64,000 nt of DNA from JAFAZI01 sp035501255 (lineage in GTDB: Bacteria; Actinomycetota; Actinomycetes; JAFAQI01). Positions 25,295 through 32,792 of the stretch are shown piece after piece. Position 1 is the stretch's first letter. The number at the start of each line of letters is the position of its first letter. Made by a program: the position numbers and the translations under genes. Under the pieces are notes generated by a model. The model made no database searches, was not told the origin of the DNA, and saw only the letters and a program-made list of their open reading frames with translations. The stretch is taken from NCBI GenBank assembly GCA_035501255.1, contig DATJWM010000146.1:1-64000 (forward strand), written 5' to 3'.

Positions 25295-26269
25295 TCAGGA
25301 TGGTTCGACGGAGAACGTCGACGCGGTCGGACGTCGCCCGGTCCGCGGCTGCCCGGTGCCGTGTCCGATCCGGAGCATCAACTGCGGGAAACCGACGAGC
25401 CCGAGGTCGTGGCGGATGCGCGCGCGCATCGCCGGCACGTCGAGGGCCGGCCCGAGCGGCTGGCTGACCAGGCCCTCGTCGGTCAACGTCAGCAATACCT
25501 GGGCAAGCGACCGGCCCGCGGACAGCCAACTGTGTTCGTCGTCGGTCTGGGTTCCGAGCAGGATCAGCGTGTCGCGCTCGACCGCGGGCGGAACCCCATC
25601 GTCAGGGAGTCGGTGCTCGTCAAACCCGCCAAAGTCGCGAAGCGGAACGTCCGACACCCGATCCGGCTGCCACGGCTCGTGGGCGGAGTCGGGCACACCA
25701 TCCTCCGCCGACCCGCTCCGCCGCCATCGGTCCAGTTCCGTCCGGTAGGCCGGATCGTGGCTTTCCATCGCCTCTGCTTCCGACAGCAGCGTCACCGCGA
25801 TCACCCGGTCACCGGGGCGATCGAGCACCCGCAGCCAACACCCCGTGCTGGCAGCGGCGTCCTGCAAGCGCTGAAGCTGGGCGCGGGTCGGTAGCTCGTC
25901 GGTGTAAGGCCCTCGGTCGGTGTAGCGGCGAGCGGCAGCGTCGAGCAGCGCCTGCTCCTCCGGGCTGATTGCTCGGCGCTCGCCGGTCTCGATCGTGGCG
26001 AGGAGCGTGACATCGTCTCGATCGGGGCGCACCGCCACGGCGGCGCCGTATCCCAGCGATCGGATCGCCAGGCGGGCGAGTTCGATCGCTGCCCCACAGC
26101 TGAGGGCAAGCTGGCGGTGCCCGGGATCGAGGTAGTCCAAGCCTCGACCGGGATCGGAGAAGACGTCGAGCGCGTCCTCCCGGGCGACGAACCGCCACGG
26201 CTGCGTGTTGTGCACGCTGGGCGCCAGCGACGCGAACTCGGCGACGACTCGCATCTCCTCCGGGCGCAT
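25295..26269 (-). CDS. Acg-family nitroreductase-fold protein (second copy)
   Basis: About 324 residues from ATG 26269 (MRPEEMRVVAEFASLAPSVHNTQPWRF); an upstream in-frame GTG at 26293 is possible but has no ribosome site. Shares APSVHNTQPWRF, LALSCGAAIELARLAIRSLGY and GFPQLMLRIGHGTGQPRTGRRP with the copy at 15071-16069 and with mycobacterial Acg. Probable FMN-binding protein of dormancy. Divergent from a CBS-domain gene across a spacer holding two DosR-type boxes; the sensor kinase follows 69 bp downstream. Confidence 0.85.
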   Translation of the reverse strand: MRPEEMRVVAEFASLAPSVHNTQPWRFVAREDALDVFSDPGRGLDYLDPGHRQLALSCGAAIELARLAIRSLGYGAAVAVRPDRDDVTLLATIETGERRAISPEEQALLDAAARRYTDRGPYTDELPTRAQLQRLQDAAASTGCWLRVLDRPGDRVIAVTLLSEAEAMESHDPAYRTELDRWRRSGSAEDGVPDSAHEPWQPDRVSDVPLRDFGGFDEHRLPDDGVPPAVERDTLILLGTQTDDEHSWLSAGRSLAQVLLTLTDEGLVSQPLGPALDVPAMRARIRHDLGLVGFPQLMLRIGHGTGQPRTGRRPTASTFSVEPS

Positions 26270-26306
26270 AGCCCCAAGTATCCCTGCCCGCACATTGCCC
26301 GCAATA

Positions 26307-26342
26307 GGGACTTTCGGTCCGCCGCCCAGGGACCTGTGCCAC
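26307..26342. promoter_or_regulatory. Tandem DosR-type boxes in a divergent promoter
   Basis: On the plus strand GGGACTTTCGGTCC (26307-26320) and GGGACCTGTGCCAC (26329-26342), centres 22 bp apart. They sit between the divergent Acg-like gene (start 26269) and the CBS-CBS-PPOX-dosR run (start 26412), so could control both, including dosR itself. Confidence 0.78.
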
Positions 26343-26411
26343 TGCCCTCACGGGCCCGGGCCGCGCACCCTGACAGTGAGGGGGACGACCAACATAGGCA
26401 GGAGGTCGACG

Positions 26412-26894
26412 ATGAAGGTCCACGAAATCATGACCACACCGGTGCTCACGGTGCGCGTCGACGCCTCGATCGAACAAGCAGCGGAGTTGCTGGCTCGTCA
26501 CGACGTGAACACGCTTCCGGTCACTGACGCACGCGATCGGCTGGTCGGCGTCGTGACCGAAACCGAGGTGTTCCACGCGCTCGCGCTGCACCTCGGGATC
26601 GGCCTCAGCCCCACCGCGCGCCTCGACGCGACGACGGCGCCCCGCCAGGTAGCCGACATCACCCAAGAGCCGATCGCCCGGGTGTCCAGGGACGACGACG
26701 TCCGACTGTGCTTGGCGTTAATGGCCAAGGACCACGGAATGGCGATTCCGGTCATGGACGGCCAGCGGGTTGTCGGGATCGTCACTCGCGGCAATGCGCT
26801 CCAGGCACTGACCAGGCTCGATCGTGCCCAGCTCGAAGATCATGTCCGGCAGGGTCGCCTGCCTGAAACCTCATGCGGGCTGATCGCGTTGTGA
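26412..26894 (+). CDS. Tandem CBS-domain protein (Hrp1/Rv2626c-like)
   Basis: 160 residues, almost entirely two CBS motifs: MTTPVLTVRVDASIEQAAELLARHDVNTLPVTD.. (~7-60) and ITQEPIARVSRDDDVRLCLALMAKDHGMAIPVMDGQRVVGIVTR (~78-137). Stand-alone CBS pairs bind adenine nucleotides or other small ligands; the mycobacterial relative Hrp1 is among the most strongly DosR-induced proteins. AGGAGG 7 bp before ATG 26412. First gene of a four-gene unit ending in dosR. Confidence 0.86.
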   Translation: MKVHEIMTTPVLTVRVDASIEQAAELLARHDVNTLPVTDARDRLVGVVTETEVFHALALHLGIGLSPTARLDATTAPRQVADITQEPIARVSRDDDVRLCLALMAKDHGMAIPVMDGQRVVGIVTRGNALQALTRLDRAQLEDHVRQGRLPETSCGLIAL

Positions 26895-27370
26895 GCGAAT
26901 CGCCGGAGCGCGCCGACACTGTGAACCCCGATCGGGAGGTCACCGCCGGTGAGGCAATGTCATCACCGGTTGTCACGGTTCCGGAAGGCGGCACCATCCT
27001 CGAAGCCTGGACGGTGATGGTCACCTTCAGGGTCCGGCACGCAGTGGTTGTCCGCGGCGACCATTGCATCGGCGTCCTCGATGACCGCGCCCTCGTCGAG
27101 GCCTGGGAATCCGGGCCGAGCGTGCTTCGTTCCACCGCCGTACGACAGCTGATCGGTCAACGCACCGTATGCGTCCTTCCTGACGCGTCCCTGCGGGAAG
27201 TCGCGGCGATCATGAACACCTGCCAGGTTGACGCCGTACCGGTCGTCCGCGCCGACGGAAAGTTGGTTGGTCTCATCACAGCCGGCGACGTGATCCACGC
27301 CGTGTCCGAACACGGGCTGCACGCGGCCCGTGACGACGGCACCCGTCGTGACAAGAAGGACACGCCGTGA
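26873..27370 (+). CDS. Second tandem CBS-domain protein
   Basis: Up to 165 residues; ATG 26873 overlaps the previous gene by 22 bp, and a GTG at 26891 overlapping its stop as GTGA is an equally plausible start. Two CBS motifs: EAMSSPVVTVPEGGTILEAW..VRHAVVVRGDHCIGVLDDRALVE and QRTVCVLPDASLREVAAIMNTCQVDAVPVVRADGKLVGLITAGDVI. The C-terminal tail is highly charged. Ligand unknown. It overlaps the following flavin-barrel gene by GTGA, so three genes are translationally coupled. Confidence 0.82.
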   Translation: MRADRVVSESPERADTVNPDREVTAGEAMSSPVVTVPEGGTILEAWTVMVTFRVRHAVVVRGDHCIGVLDDRALVEAWESGPSVLRSTAVRQLIGQRTVCVLPDASLREVAAIMNTCQVDAVPVVRADGKLVGLITAGDVIHAVSEHGLHAARDDGTRRDKKDTP

Positions 27371-27792
27371 CGGATCGCGTTCGGACCGGACGGGGATCCA
27401 CGGCCCTGGGCGAGATGTCCCGCGAGGAGTGCCTGAGCGCGCTGCGCGAGACGACGCTTGGCCGGCTTGCGATCAGCCAAGGCGCGCTCCCGCTGATCCT
27501 TCCCGTCAACTACGCCATGGAGAACGCGAACATCATCTTCCGCACCAACCAGGGCGGCCTCCTCGACCGGACTTGCCGCAACACCGTCGTGGCTTTCGAA
27601 ATCGACGCCTACGATGCGGAAACCGGATCGGGTTGGAGCGTCGTCGCTGTGGGCGTAGCGAACGTGCTCTACGCCGGCGAATGGCTTCGAGCGGTCGAGC
27701 TCGGCTTGTCCAGCGCGGGGGCCGGCGACGGCGAGATCTTCGTGAAGATCATCCCGGGAACGATCACCGGGCGTCGGGTGAGCTCCCGGTAG
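27367..27792 (+). CDS. Pyridoxamine 5'-phosphate oxidase-like flavin split-barrel protein
   Basis: 141 residues. M.REECL..LRETTLGRLAISQGALPLILPVNYAMENANIIFRT followed by VVAFEIDAYDAETGSGWSVVAVGVA is the standard N-terminal half of PPOX/FMN-binding split-barrel proteins of the Rv3129/Rv1155 type. Such proteins reduce or bind flavin/F420 substrates and recur in DosR regulons. GTG 27367 overlaps the preceding stop (GTGA) and has AAGGA 8 bp upstream. dosR follows 33 bp later. Confidence 0.8.
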   Translation: MTDRVRTGRGSTALGEMSREECLSALRETTLGRLAISQGALPLILPVNYAMENANIIFRTNQGGLLDRTCRNTVVAFEIDAYDAETGSGWSVVAVGVANVLYAGEWLRAVELGLSSAGAGDGEIFVKIIPGTITGRRVSSR

Positions 27793-27825
27793 CGGTCTCC
27801 TCACCTTGGCCCTACGGTGACAACC

Positions 27826-28482
27826 ATGACGGACGCAATCTCGGTCTTCCTCTGCGACGACCACGAAGTCGTTCGGCGAGGCGTCAAGGAGATGCTGGAG
27901 GCCGACGGCGACATCACGGTGATCGGCGAGGCGTCCAACGCCGTCGAGGCACTCGGCCGGGTGCCGGCGCTGCGACCGCAGGTGGCCGTGCTCGATGTCC
28001 GGCTCCCGGACGGAAACGGGGTGGACGTGTGCCGAGAGCTCCGCAGCAAGCTTCCCGACCTCGCCTGCTTGATGCTGACCTCGTTCGCCGACGATGAAGC
28101 GATGCTCGACGCGATCATGGCCGGCGCGCAGGGATTCGTCCTCAAGCAGATTCGCGGGTCGGACCTCGTCGGAGCGGTGCGGACGGTGGCTGCAGGTGGC
28201 TCATTGCTCGATCCGACCGCCACGCGGCGAGTCATGGAGCGGTTACGGAAGCAGAGTGAGTCCCAAGGTCGGCTCGCAGGCCTGTCCGAGCAGGAGCGGA
28301 AGGTTCTCGACCTGATCGGTGAAGGTCTCACCAACCGCCAGATCGGCGAGCGAATGTTCCTCGCCGAGAAGACGGTGAAGAACTACGTGTCTAATGTCTT
28401 GGCCAAACTCGGTCTCGAACGACGGACGCAAGCGGCTGTTCTCGCGCACGAGGTCCGCCGCGACGGCAACAACACCCCGTAG
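27826..28482 (+). CDS. dosR: DosR/DevR orthologue: NarL-family response regulator
   Basis: 218 residues from ATG 27826 (a GTG at 27817 is the alternative). Receiver: DDHEVVRRG at 11-19 and phospho-Asp D57 in VAVLDVRLPDGNG, then LTSFADDEAMLDAIMAGAQGFVLK. LuxR-type HTH: GLTNRQIGERMFLAEKTVKNYVSNVLAKLGLERRTQAAV, nearly identical to mycobacterial DosR across the recognition helix (K..K N), which predicts the same DNA motif. Boxes of that motif are found upstream of most transcription units between 15 and 30 kb. Last gene of the CBS-CBS-PPOX-dosR unit, so expression is probably autoregulated. Confidence 0.93.
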   Translation: MTDAISVFLCDDHEVVRRGVKEMLEADGDITVIGEASNAVEALGRVPALRPQVAVLDVRLPDGNGVDVCRELRSKLPDLACLMLTSFADDEAMLDAIMAGAQGFVLKQIRGSDLVGAVRTVAAGGSLLDPTATRRVMERLRKQSESQGRLAGLSEQERKVLDLIGEGLTNRQIGERMFLAEKTVKNYVSNVLAKLGLERRTQAAVLAHEVRRDGNNTP

Positions 28483-28503
28483 AACGGCACCACCCTGACA
28501 GGC

Positions 28504-28920
28504 TCAGCGGACGATGACGATCGGGCATTCGGCGTGATGCACGCAGTACGAACTGACTGAGCCGAGCAGGATCTTGCTGATCGCGCTGTGACCCTGGCTT
28601 CCGACCACCAACGCAAGCGCACCTTTGCTCGCGTCGACCAAGGTCGGCCCTGCCTGTCCTTCTCGGACGACGGTCTCCACTCGCTCCGCCGGCAAGGACA
28701 CGTCGGCACGAACCTTGGCGACGATCGCCTCGGCGTCCGCCGTCGGGTCGTATCCGTCGTACATCATCGGCGCGCCATAACTCAATGCCCACTGCCAGGC
28801 GCTGACGAGTTGCACAGTGGCGCCCGTGGACTCCGCATAGCGGGTTGCCCACTCCACCGCCTTGTTGCTCAACTCCGATCCGTCGACCCCTACCACCACG
28901 ACCGGCTTGTCGTCGCTCAT
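28504..28920 (-). CDS. Universal stress protein (ATP-binding UspA type)
   Basis: 138 residues from ATG 28920 (AAAGG 8 bp upstream). VVVVGVDGSELSNKAVEWA opens the domain and GSQGHSAISKILLGS is a full G-2x-G-9x-G-S ATP-binding motif. Length is standard for a single Usp domain. It converges with dosR (21 bp between stops) and is preceded by a DosR-type box 66-79 bp upstream of the start. One of four Usp genes in 8 kb. Confidence 0.9.
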   Translation of the reverse strand: MSDDKPVVVVGVDGSELSNKAVEWATRYAESTGATVQLVSAWQWALSYGAPMMYDGYDPTADAEAIVAKVRADVSLPAERVETVVREGQAGPTLVDASKGALALVVGSQGHSAISKILLGSVSSYCVHHAECPIVIVR

Positions 28921-28985
28921 TGATCTGACCTTTCCGGTTGCCGTTGACTGCGACCAAGCCTGCCAGCAGGGGACCTGCCGTGGCA

Positions 28986-28999
28986 GGGTCGTAGGTCCC
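28986..28999 (-). promoter_or_regulatory. DosR-type box upstream of the usp gene at 28504-28920
   Basis: The minus strand reads GGGACCTACGACCC, 66-79 bp before the ATG. A degenerate copy (GGGGCGTTCGGCGG, minus, 29021-29008) is centred exactly 22 bp further upstream. Another GGGACC half-site is at 28970. Confidence 0.68.
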
Positions 29000-29035
29000 G
29001 ACGCAGACCGCCGAACGCCCCCCGTCATGCGGACC

Positions 29036-29049
29036 GGGACCTCCGCCCC
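29036..29049 (+). promoter_or_regulatory. DosR-type box upstream of the double-Usp gene
   Basis: The plus strand reads GGGACCTCCGCCCC, 65-78 bp before ATG 29114. It is a weaker match than the other sites in the centre, but at the same distance from the start codon as the boxes at 22622 and 28986. Confidence 0.5.
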
Positions 29050-29113
29050 TAGACCGGGAACCGCCGTGGGGCAATAGTGCGCGAGAAGGCACCGGCGAAC
29101 CCTGGGAGCGGAC

Positions 29114-29938
29114 ATGTCGAGCCAAGCTCAGCCGATCGACGGGAACGTCGAGCCCGCCGGTCCTGTGGTGGTCGGATACCTCCAGGGGGCTACCGGCGAC
29201 GCCGCCCTCGCATGCGCGGCCGAAGAGGCCCGCCTGCGCCAGACGAACCTCGTCGTGATGCACCAACTCGTCGGCGCCCAGGCCCCCGACCGGTACGGGC
29301 CGGACGCAGGCAGCCCGCAACCGATCCGGGCCGAAATGGACCGGCTGTTGAGCGCGGCGCAAGCAGCGGCACCCGACGTGCAGCACGTTGACGTCAAGGT
29401 GATCACTGCGCCGATCGCCGAAGAGCTGATCCTGGCATCCGCGACCGCCGACCTGATTGTGCTTGGCGTCACCACACGCAACCGAGTGACCGCCGCAATG
29501 TTCGACACGGTGCCGCGCACCGTTGTCCGCGCGGCGCACTGTCCGGTCATGCTGGTCGGCGCCACTGGTGACCGGGGCGTCCGACTCGTGTGCGGCGTCG
29601 ACCGAGCGCCGGCCTCGGTTGCCGCGCTGCTGTGGGCCGCCACGGAAGCGCAGCGTCGCCGCACCTCGGTGCTCGTGGTGGAGGTGGTCGACCGTCGCCA
29701 TCCCGGACCCGAGGAGGACCTGCACACCTGGGTCCACCGGTGCCTGCCTCCGAGCGAGATACCCATCACCTGCGCCCAGCACAGCGGATCGGCGGCCAAC
29801 GTCTTGACCACCGTCGCGGCAGGCCAGGAGGCACTCCTCGTTGTCGGAAGCCACAACTCCGGGAGTCACCACCCCAGCACGGTGACGCACTCGGTGACCG
29901 CCCAACACGACGTACCGGTCGTGGTGGTCCCGGGATGA
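29114..29938 (+). CDS. Tandem universal stress protein (two degenerate Usp domains)
   Basis: 274 residues in two Usp-like halves: ~18-148 (VVVGYLQGATGDAALACAAEEA .. LIVLGVTTRNRV .. AAHCPVMLVG) and ~155-274 (RLVCGVDRAPASVAALLWAATEA .. LLVVGSHNSGSHH .. HDVPVVVVPG). Neither half keeps an intact G-2x-G-9x-G-S motif, so ATP binding is doubtful. GGGAG 6 bp before ATG 29114. Divergent from the Usp gene at 28920 across a 193-bp spacer with DosR-type boxes on both strands. Confidence 0.85.
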   Translation: MSSQAQPIDGNVEPAGPVVVGYLQGATGDAALACAAEEARLRQTNLVVMHQLVGAQAPDRYGPDAGSPQPIRAEMDRLLSAAQAAAPDVQHVDVKVITAPIAEELILASATADLIVLGVTTRNRVTAAMFDTVPRTVVRAAHCPVMLVGATGDRGVRLVCGVDRAPASVAALLWAATEAQRRRTSVLVVEVVDRRHPGPEEDLHTWVHRCLPPSEIPITCAQHSGSAANVLTTVAAGQEALLVVGSHNSGSHHPSTVTHSVTAQHDVPVVVVPG

Positions 29939-29942
29939 CCCG

Positions 29943-29965
29943 GGCCGACCGCCGAGGCGTCGGCC
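29943..29965. terminator. Hairpin between convergent genes (candidate bidirectional terminator)
   Basis: GGCCGAC (29943-29949) and GTCGGCC (29959-29965) form a perfect 7-bp GC-rich stem with a 9-base loop. It lies 4 bp after the double-Usp stop and 2 bp before the glycosyltransferase stop on the other strand. There is no T-run. Confidence 0.5.
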
Positions 29966-29967
29966 GA

Positions 29968-32061
29968 TCAGGTCCGTGAGGTGAGGTCGTAGAGGGTCGT
30001 GCCTGCGACCGTAGTCGTCGAGAAGTGTTGCTCCACCCACGACTGGATCTCGCTGGCGGAACTGCTCCCGCCCTGGCTGCCGCCGAACTCGCCGGTCATG
30101 CCGCCGCTCGCGAGGTAATAGTGGATCTTGCCCTCACGCACGTAGTTCTCGAACTGCGCGAGTGTCGGAGCGTTGTCGGTCCCGTTGAACCCACCGATTG
30201 CCATCACCGGTTCGCCCGCTGCGAGTTGGTAGCCCGAAGCATTCTCCGCGCCGGTGGTGGCGAGCACCCAGGTGTAGGACGAGGCGTTCGCCTTCAGCGC
30301 GGCCGTCAACGCCGAGCTCACAGTTCCCGCGTTCAACAGCCCGCCCGCACCACCGGGACCTCCACCGGGACCGCCACCGATGACACCGGTGGCACCGGTG
30401 GCACCGGTGCTCGATCCACCGAACCCGGGCGGCCGGATAGCCATGCCCTGGCCACTGCCCGCCGGGCCGGCACCGAAACCGCCGCCTGTCGGGCCGAACC
30501 CGCCACCCCGCTGACCGAACCCGCCGCCCGGGCCTGCGAACCCGACCACCGCCGGCCCCGCCGAGGGCAGCGCACCGGTGTGCGCGGTCGCCGCGGTGTT
30601 CACGGAATACCCCAGCGGTCCGGCGAGCGCGGCGAGCATGGCCACGGCGCCGATGAGAATGCCGACTGCCCGCGACTGGCTGCCCAGCATCCGGGGCGGC
30701 ACGAGAACCGCCAGAGCGGCAAGGATCCCGAAGACGATGACCACGTTGCGAATCCACGGGTGCCACGTCGGCGTCCGGTTGAGCAAGTGATGAGACCAGA
30801 TGGCCGTCGCGAGCAGCGTTGCCGACAGCGTGATTCGAGCCCACCAGTCGGCCCGATCCCGCCACAAGAGGACGACCCCGATCCCGACGAGCGCACCGAC
30901 CGCCGGCGCCAGCGCAACCGTGTAGTACGGGTGGATGATGCCCTTCGACAGGGAGATGACGAGACCGGTCACGAGCAGCCAGCTCGCCCAGATCCCGACC
31001 TGCGCACGTCGCCCGTCCTCTCGACCGGCATGGCGCAATGCAACGTATGACGCGACCGCCAAGATCAGGGCTGCGGGCAGCAGCCAGGAGATCTGGCCAC
31101 CGAAGTCCGCGTTGAACAGCCTGGTGAGCCCGGTCTTGCCCCACATGCTGCCAGCCGCTCCCCCACCGCCGGCACTGCCGGTCTCGTTCCCGGTCAGGCG
31201 CCCGAATCCGTTGTAACCGAACGCCAGTTGAAGGATCGAGTTGGTACTCGACCCACCGACGTAGGGCCGATCGGCAGCCGGAGTCAACGTGACGGCGGCG
31301 ACCCACCAACCTGCACCGGCGATGATCCCGGCCAAACCGGCGAGAAGTTGCAGGACGCGACGACGAAGCGAGGTTCGGGCGTAGACGAGGTAGACAACTC
31401 CGAAGCCGGGGACGACGAGCAACGCCTGGCCCATCTTGGTGATGAAGCCGAACCCGATCAGTACGCCGGCGAGCACGAGCCATCGCGTCCGGGTGTCCTC
31501 GAGCGCACGGGTGACGGCGTACGCCGCGGCGACAAGCAACAGAACAAGGAGCGCATCGGGGTTGTTGAATCGGAACATCAGGGTGGCGACCGGTGTCGTC
31601 GCGAGGACCAGGCCGGCGATCAGGCCGGCACCTGCACCGAACCGGCGCCGGACGGTCGCGTACACCAAGCCGACGGCGGCGACTCCCTCGAGTGCCTGCG
31701 GAACGAGCATGCTCCAGGTGTTGAACCCGAAGATCCGCCCGGAGATCTCCATCACCCACAAAGAGGCCGGGGGCTTGTCGACGGTGATGAAGTTCGAGGA
31801 GTCGAACGAGCCGAAGAACATCGCCTTCCAGCTCTTCGTCCCGGCCTCAACGGCGGCGGCGTAGAAGCTGTTCGCCCAGCCCGTCGCGCTCAATCCGACG
31901 AGGTAGAGGACACCGGTGCCGACGAGCAGGGCCACGAGCGTCGGGCGAACCCACGTGGGGTCCTCCGTCCGACCCAGGAGCACCCGCTGCCATCGCGGTC
32001 GCGGCGGAGCGGTCACGGAGACGGGAGGCGACTCGACGTGGGCAAACGGCGTTGCGGTCAT
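29968..32061 (-). CDS. GT39/ArnT-like polyprenyl-phosphate-sugar glycosyltransferase
   Basis: About 697 residues from ATG 32061 (MTATPFAHVESPP); the frame is open 20 codons further. N-terminal ~12 TM GT-C fold with the family motifs: an acidic first external loop, DKPPASLWVME after TM1, and FRFNNPDALLVLLLV in a later loop. After the last TM (~480) a Gly-rich linker of about 90 residues (GPGGGFGQRGGGFGPTGGGFG..) leads to a soluble C-terminal domain of ~130 residues (TTGAENASGYQLAAGEPVMAIGGFNGTDNAPTLAQF). It transfers sugar from a lipid carrier on the outer face of the membrane; acceptor unknown. Not obviously part of the DosR module. Confidence 0.83.
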   Translation of the reverse strand: MTATPFAHVESPPVSVTAPPRPRWQRVLLGRTEDPTWVRPTLVALLVGTGVLYLVGLSATGWANSFYAAAVEAGTKSWKAMFFGSFDSSNFITVDKPPASLWVMEISGRIFGFNTWSMLVPQALEGVAAVGLVYATVRRRFGAGAGLIAGLVLATTPVATLMFRFNNPDALLVLLLVAAAYAVTRALEDTRTRWLVLAGVLIGFGFITKMGQALLVVPGFGVVYLVYARTSLRRRVLQLLAGLAGIIAGAGWWVAAVTLTPAADRPYVGGSSTNSILQLAFGYNGFGRLTGNETGSAGGGGAAGSMWGKTGLTRLFNADFGGQISWLLPAALILAVASYVALRHAGREDGRRAQVGIWASWLLVTGLVISLSKGIIHPYYTVALAPAVGALVGIGVVLLWRDRADWWARITLSATLLATAIWSHHLLNRTPTWHPWIRNVVIVFGILAALAVLVPPRMLGSQSRAVGILIGAVAMLAALAGPLGYSVNTAATAHTGALPSAGPAVVGFAGPGGGFGQRGGGFGPTGGGFGAGPAGSGQGMAIRPPGFGGSSTGATGATGVIGGGPGGGPGGAGGLLNAGTVSSALTAALKANASSYTWVLATTGAENASGYQLAAGEPVMAIGGFNGTDNAPTLAQFENYVREGKIHYYLASGGMTGEFGGSQGGSSSASEIQSWVEQHFSTTTVAGTTLYDLTSRT
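30384..30410. repeat. Three 9-bp tandem repeats in the Gly-rich linker
   Basis: Three consecutive copies of CACCGGTGG (the last ends in C) encode Gly-Ala-Thr units of the glycosyltransferase linker. A short in-frame coding repeat, prone to slippage by whole codons. Confidence 0.7.
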
Positions 32062-32130
32062 GCGGACACTGTGGTCAACCTGGCTGGGAACAGCCTGAGC
32101 GGCCGCTGAACGGCGCCGCACAACCCCGAA

Positions 32131-32574
32131 TCACGGAGTGGAGACGAACGACTCCAGGACCGAGACGAGCTCCAGTAGGCGATCCACATCCACGTCAGGC
32201 AGCCCCGCCAAACGCTGCGCAAGGGACGCGGTCCGCACGTTGCGGGCCCACTCGAGCTTCTCTCTGCCGAGCGGGGTCAGCGCCACGTACGCCGTGCGGC
32301 GGTCTGCCGGGTTGGATGTGCGTGACAGCAGGCCGTCGTCCTCGAGGGTGGCGACCACCCGGGTCGCCGTCGGTGCGCTGACCCCCTCGCGCTCAGCGAG
32401 ATCGCCGATCCGCACCGGTTCGTTCTCCTCGATTGTCACCAATGCCGACCACTGGGACAGGGACAGCCCACCGTGGCTCTCCTGGCGAAGCTGCCGCGCG
32501 AGCCGAGCGATCGCGATTCGCAACCGGGATGCGGCCTCGGCGTACTTGACCTCGTCGGCCACGGTTGCGCTCAC
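32131..32574 (-). CDS. MarR-family transcriptional regulator
   Basis: 147 residues with a winged helix: LSLSQWSALVTIEENEPVRIGDLAEREGVSAPTATRVVATLEDDGLLSRTSNPADRRTAYVALTPLGREKL is the typical recognition helix plus wing (DRR). GTG 32574 overlaps the stop of the small membrane protein gene (GTGA), so it is third in the mca operon. Possibly responds to electrophiles or antibiotics detoxified through mycothiol; ligand unknown. Confidence 0.88.
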   Translation of the reverse strand: MSATVADEVKYAEAASRLRIAIARLARQLRQESHGGLSLSQWSALVTIEENEPVRIGDLAEREGVSAPTATRVVATLEDDGLLSRTSNPADRRTAYVALTPLGREKLEWARNVRTASLAQRLAGLPDVDVDRLLELVSVLESFVSTP

Positions 32575-32792
32575 TCGTCCTCCGGGGTTCGTGGCGGGGG
32601 CGCTGCCGAGGGCGGCGGGTCGAAGCTGCCCGGCACCTTCCGGAGGTGACGGGACATCGAGCGGAACAGGAAGAAGGAGGCGATTGCGAGCGCGAGCACG
32701 ACGAGGAAGGCGATGAAGCCGGCGCCGAGGGGTCCGTTGTCATCCGCGAGCAAGCGCCCCGCAAGCAGCGGGGTGACGGTGGTGATCGTCAT
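32571..32792 (-). CDS. Small single-TM membrane protein between mca and marR
   Basis: 73 residues: one TM (~24-45, GFIAFLVVLALAIASFFLF) followed by basic SMSRHLRKVPGSF and a Pro-rich acidic tail ending PRTPEDE. ATG 32792 overlaps the mca stop (ATGA), and its stop overlaps the marR start (GTGA), so all three are coupled. Small proteins of this layout commonly follow mca in actinomycetes; their role is unknown. Confidence 0.75.
   Translation of the reverse strand: MTITTVTPLLAGRLLADDNGPLGAGFIAFLVVLALAIASFFLFRSMSRHLRKVPGSFDPPPSAAPPPRTPEDE

Noticed and set aside
30384..30410. CRISPR-like or mobile-element repeat
   Set aside because: The 9-bp units are contiguous, in frame and encode part of a Gly-rich linker; there are no spacers.
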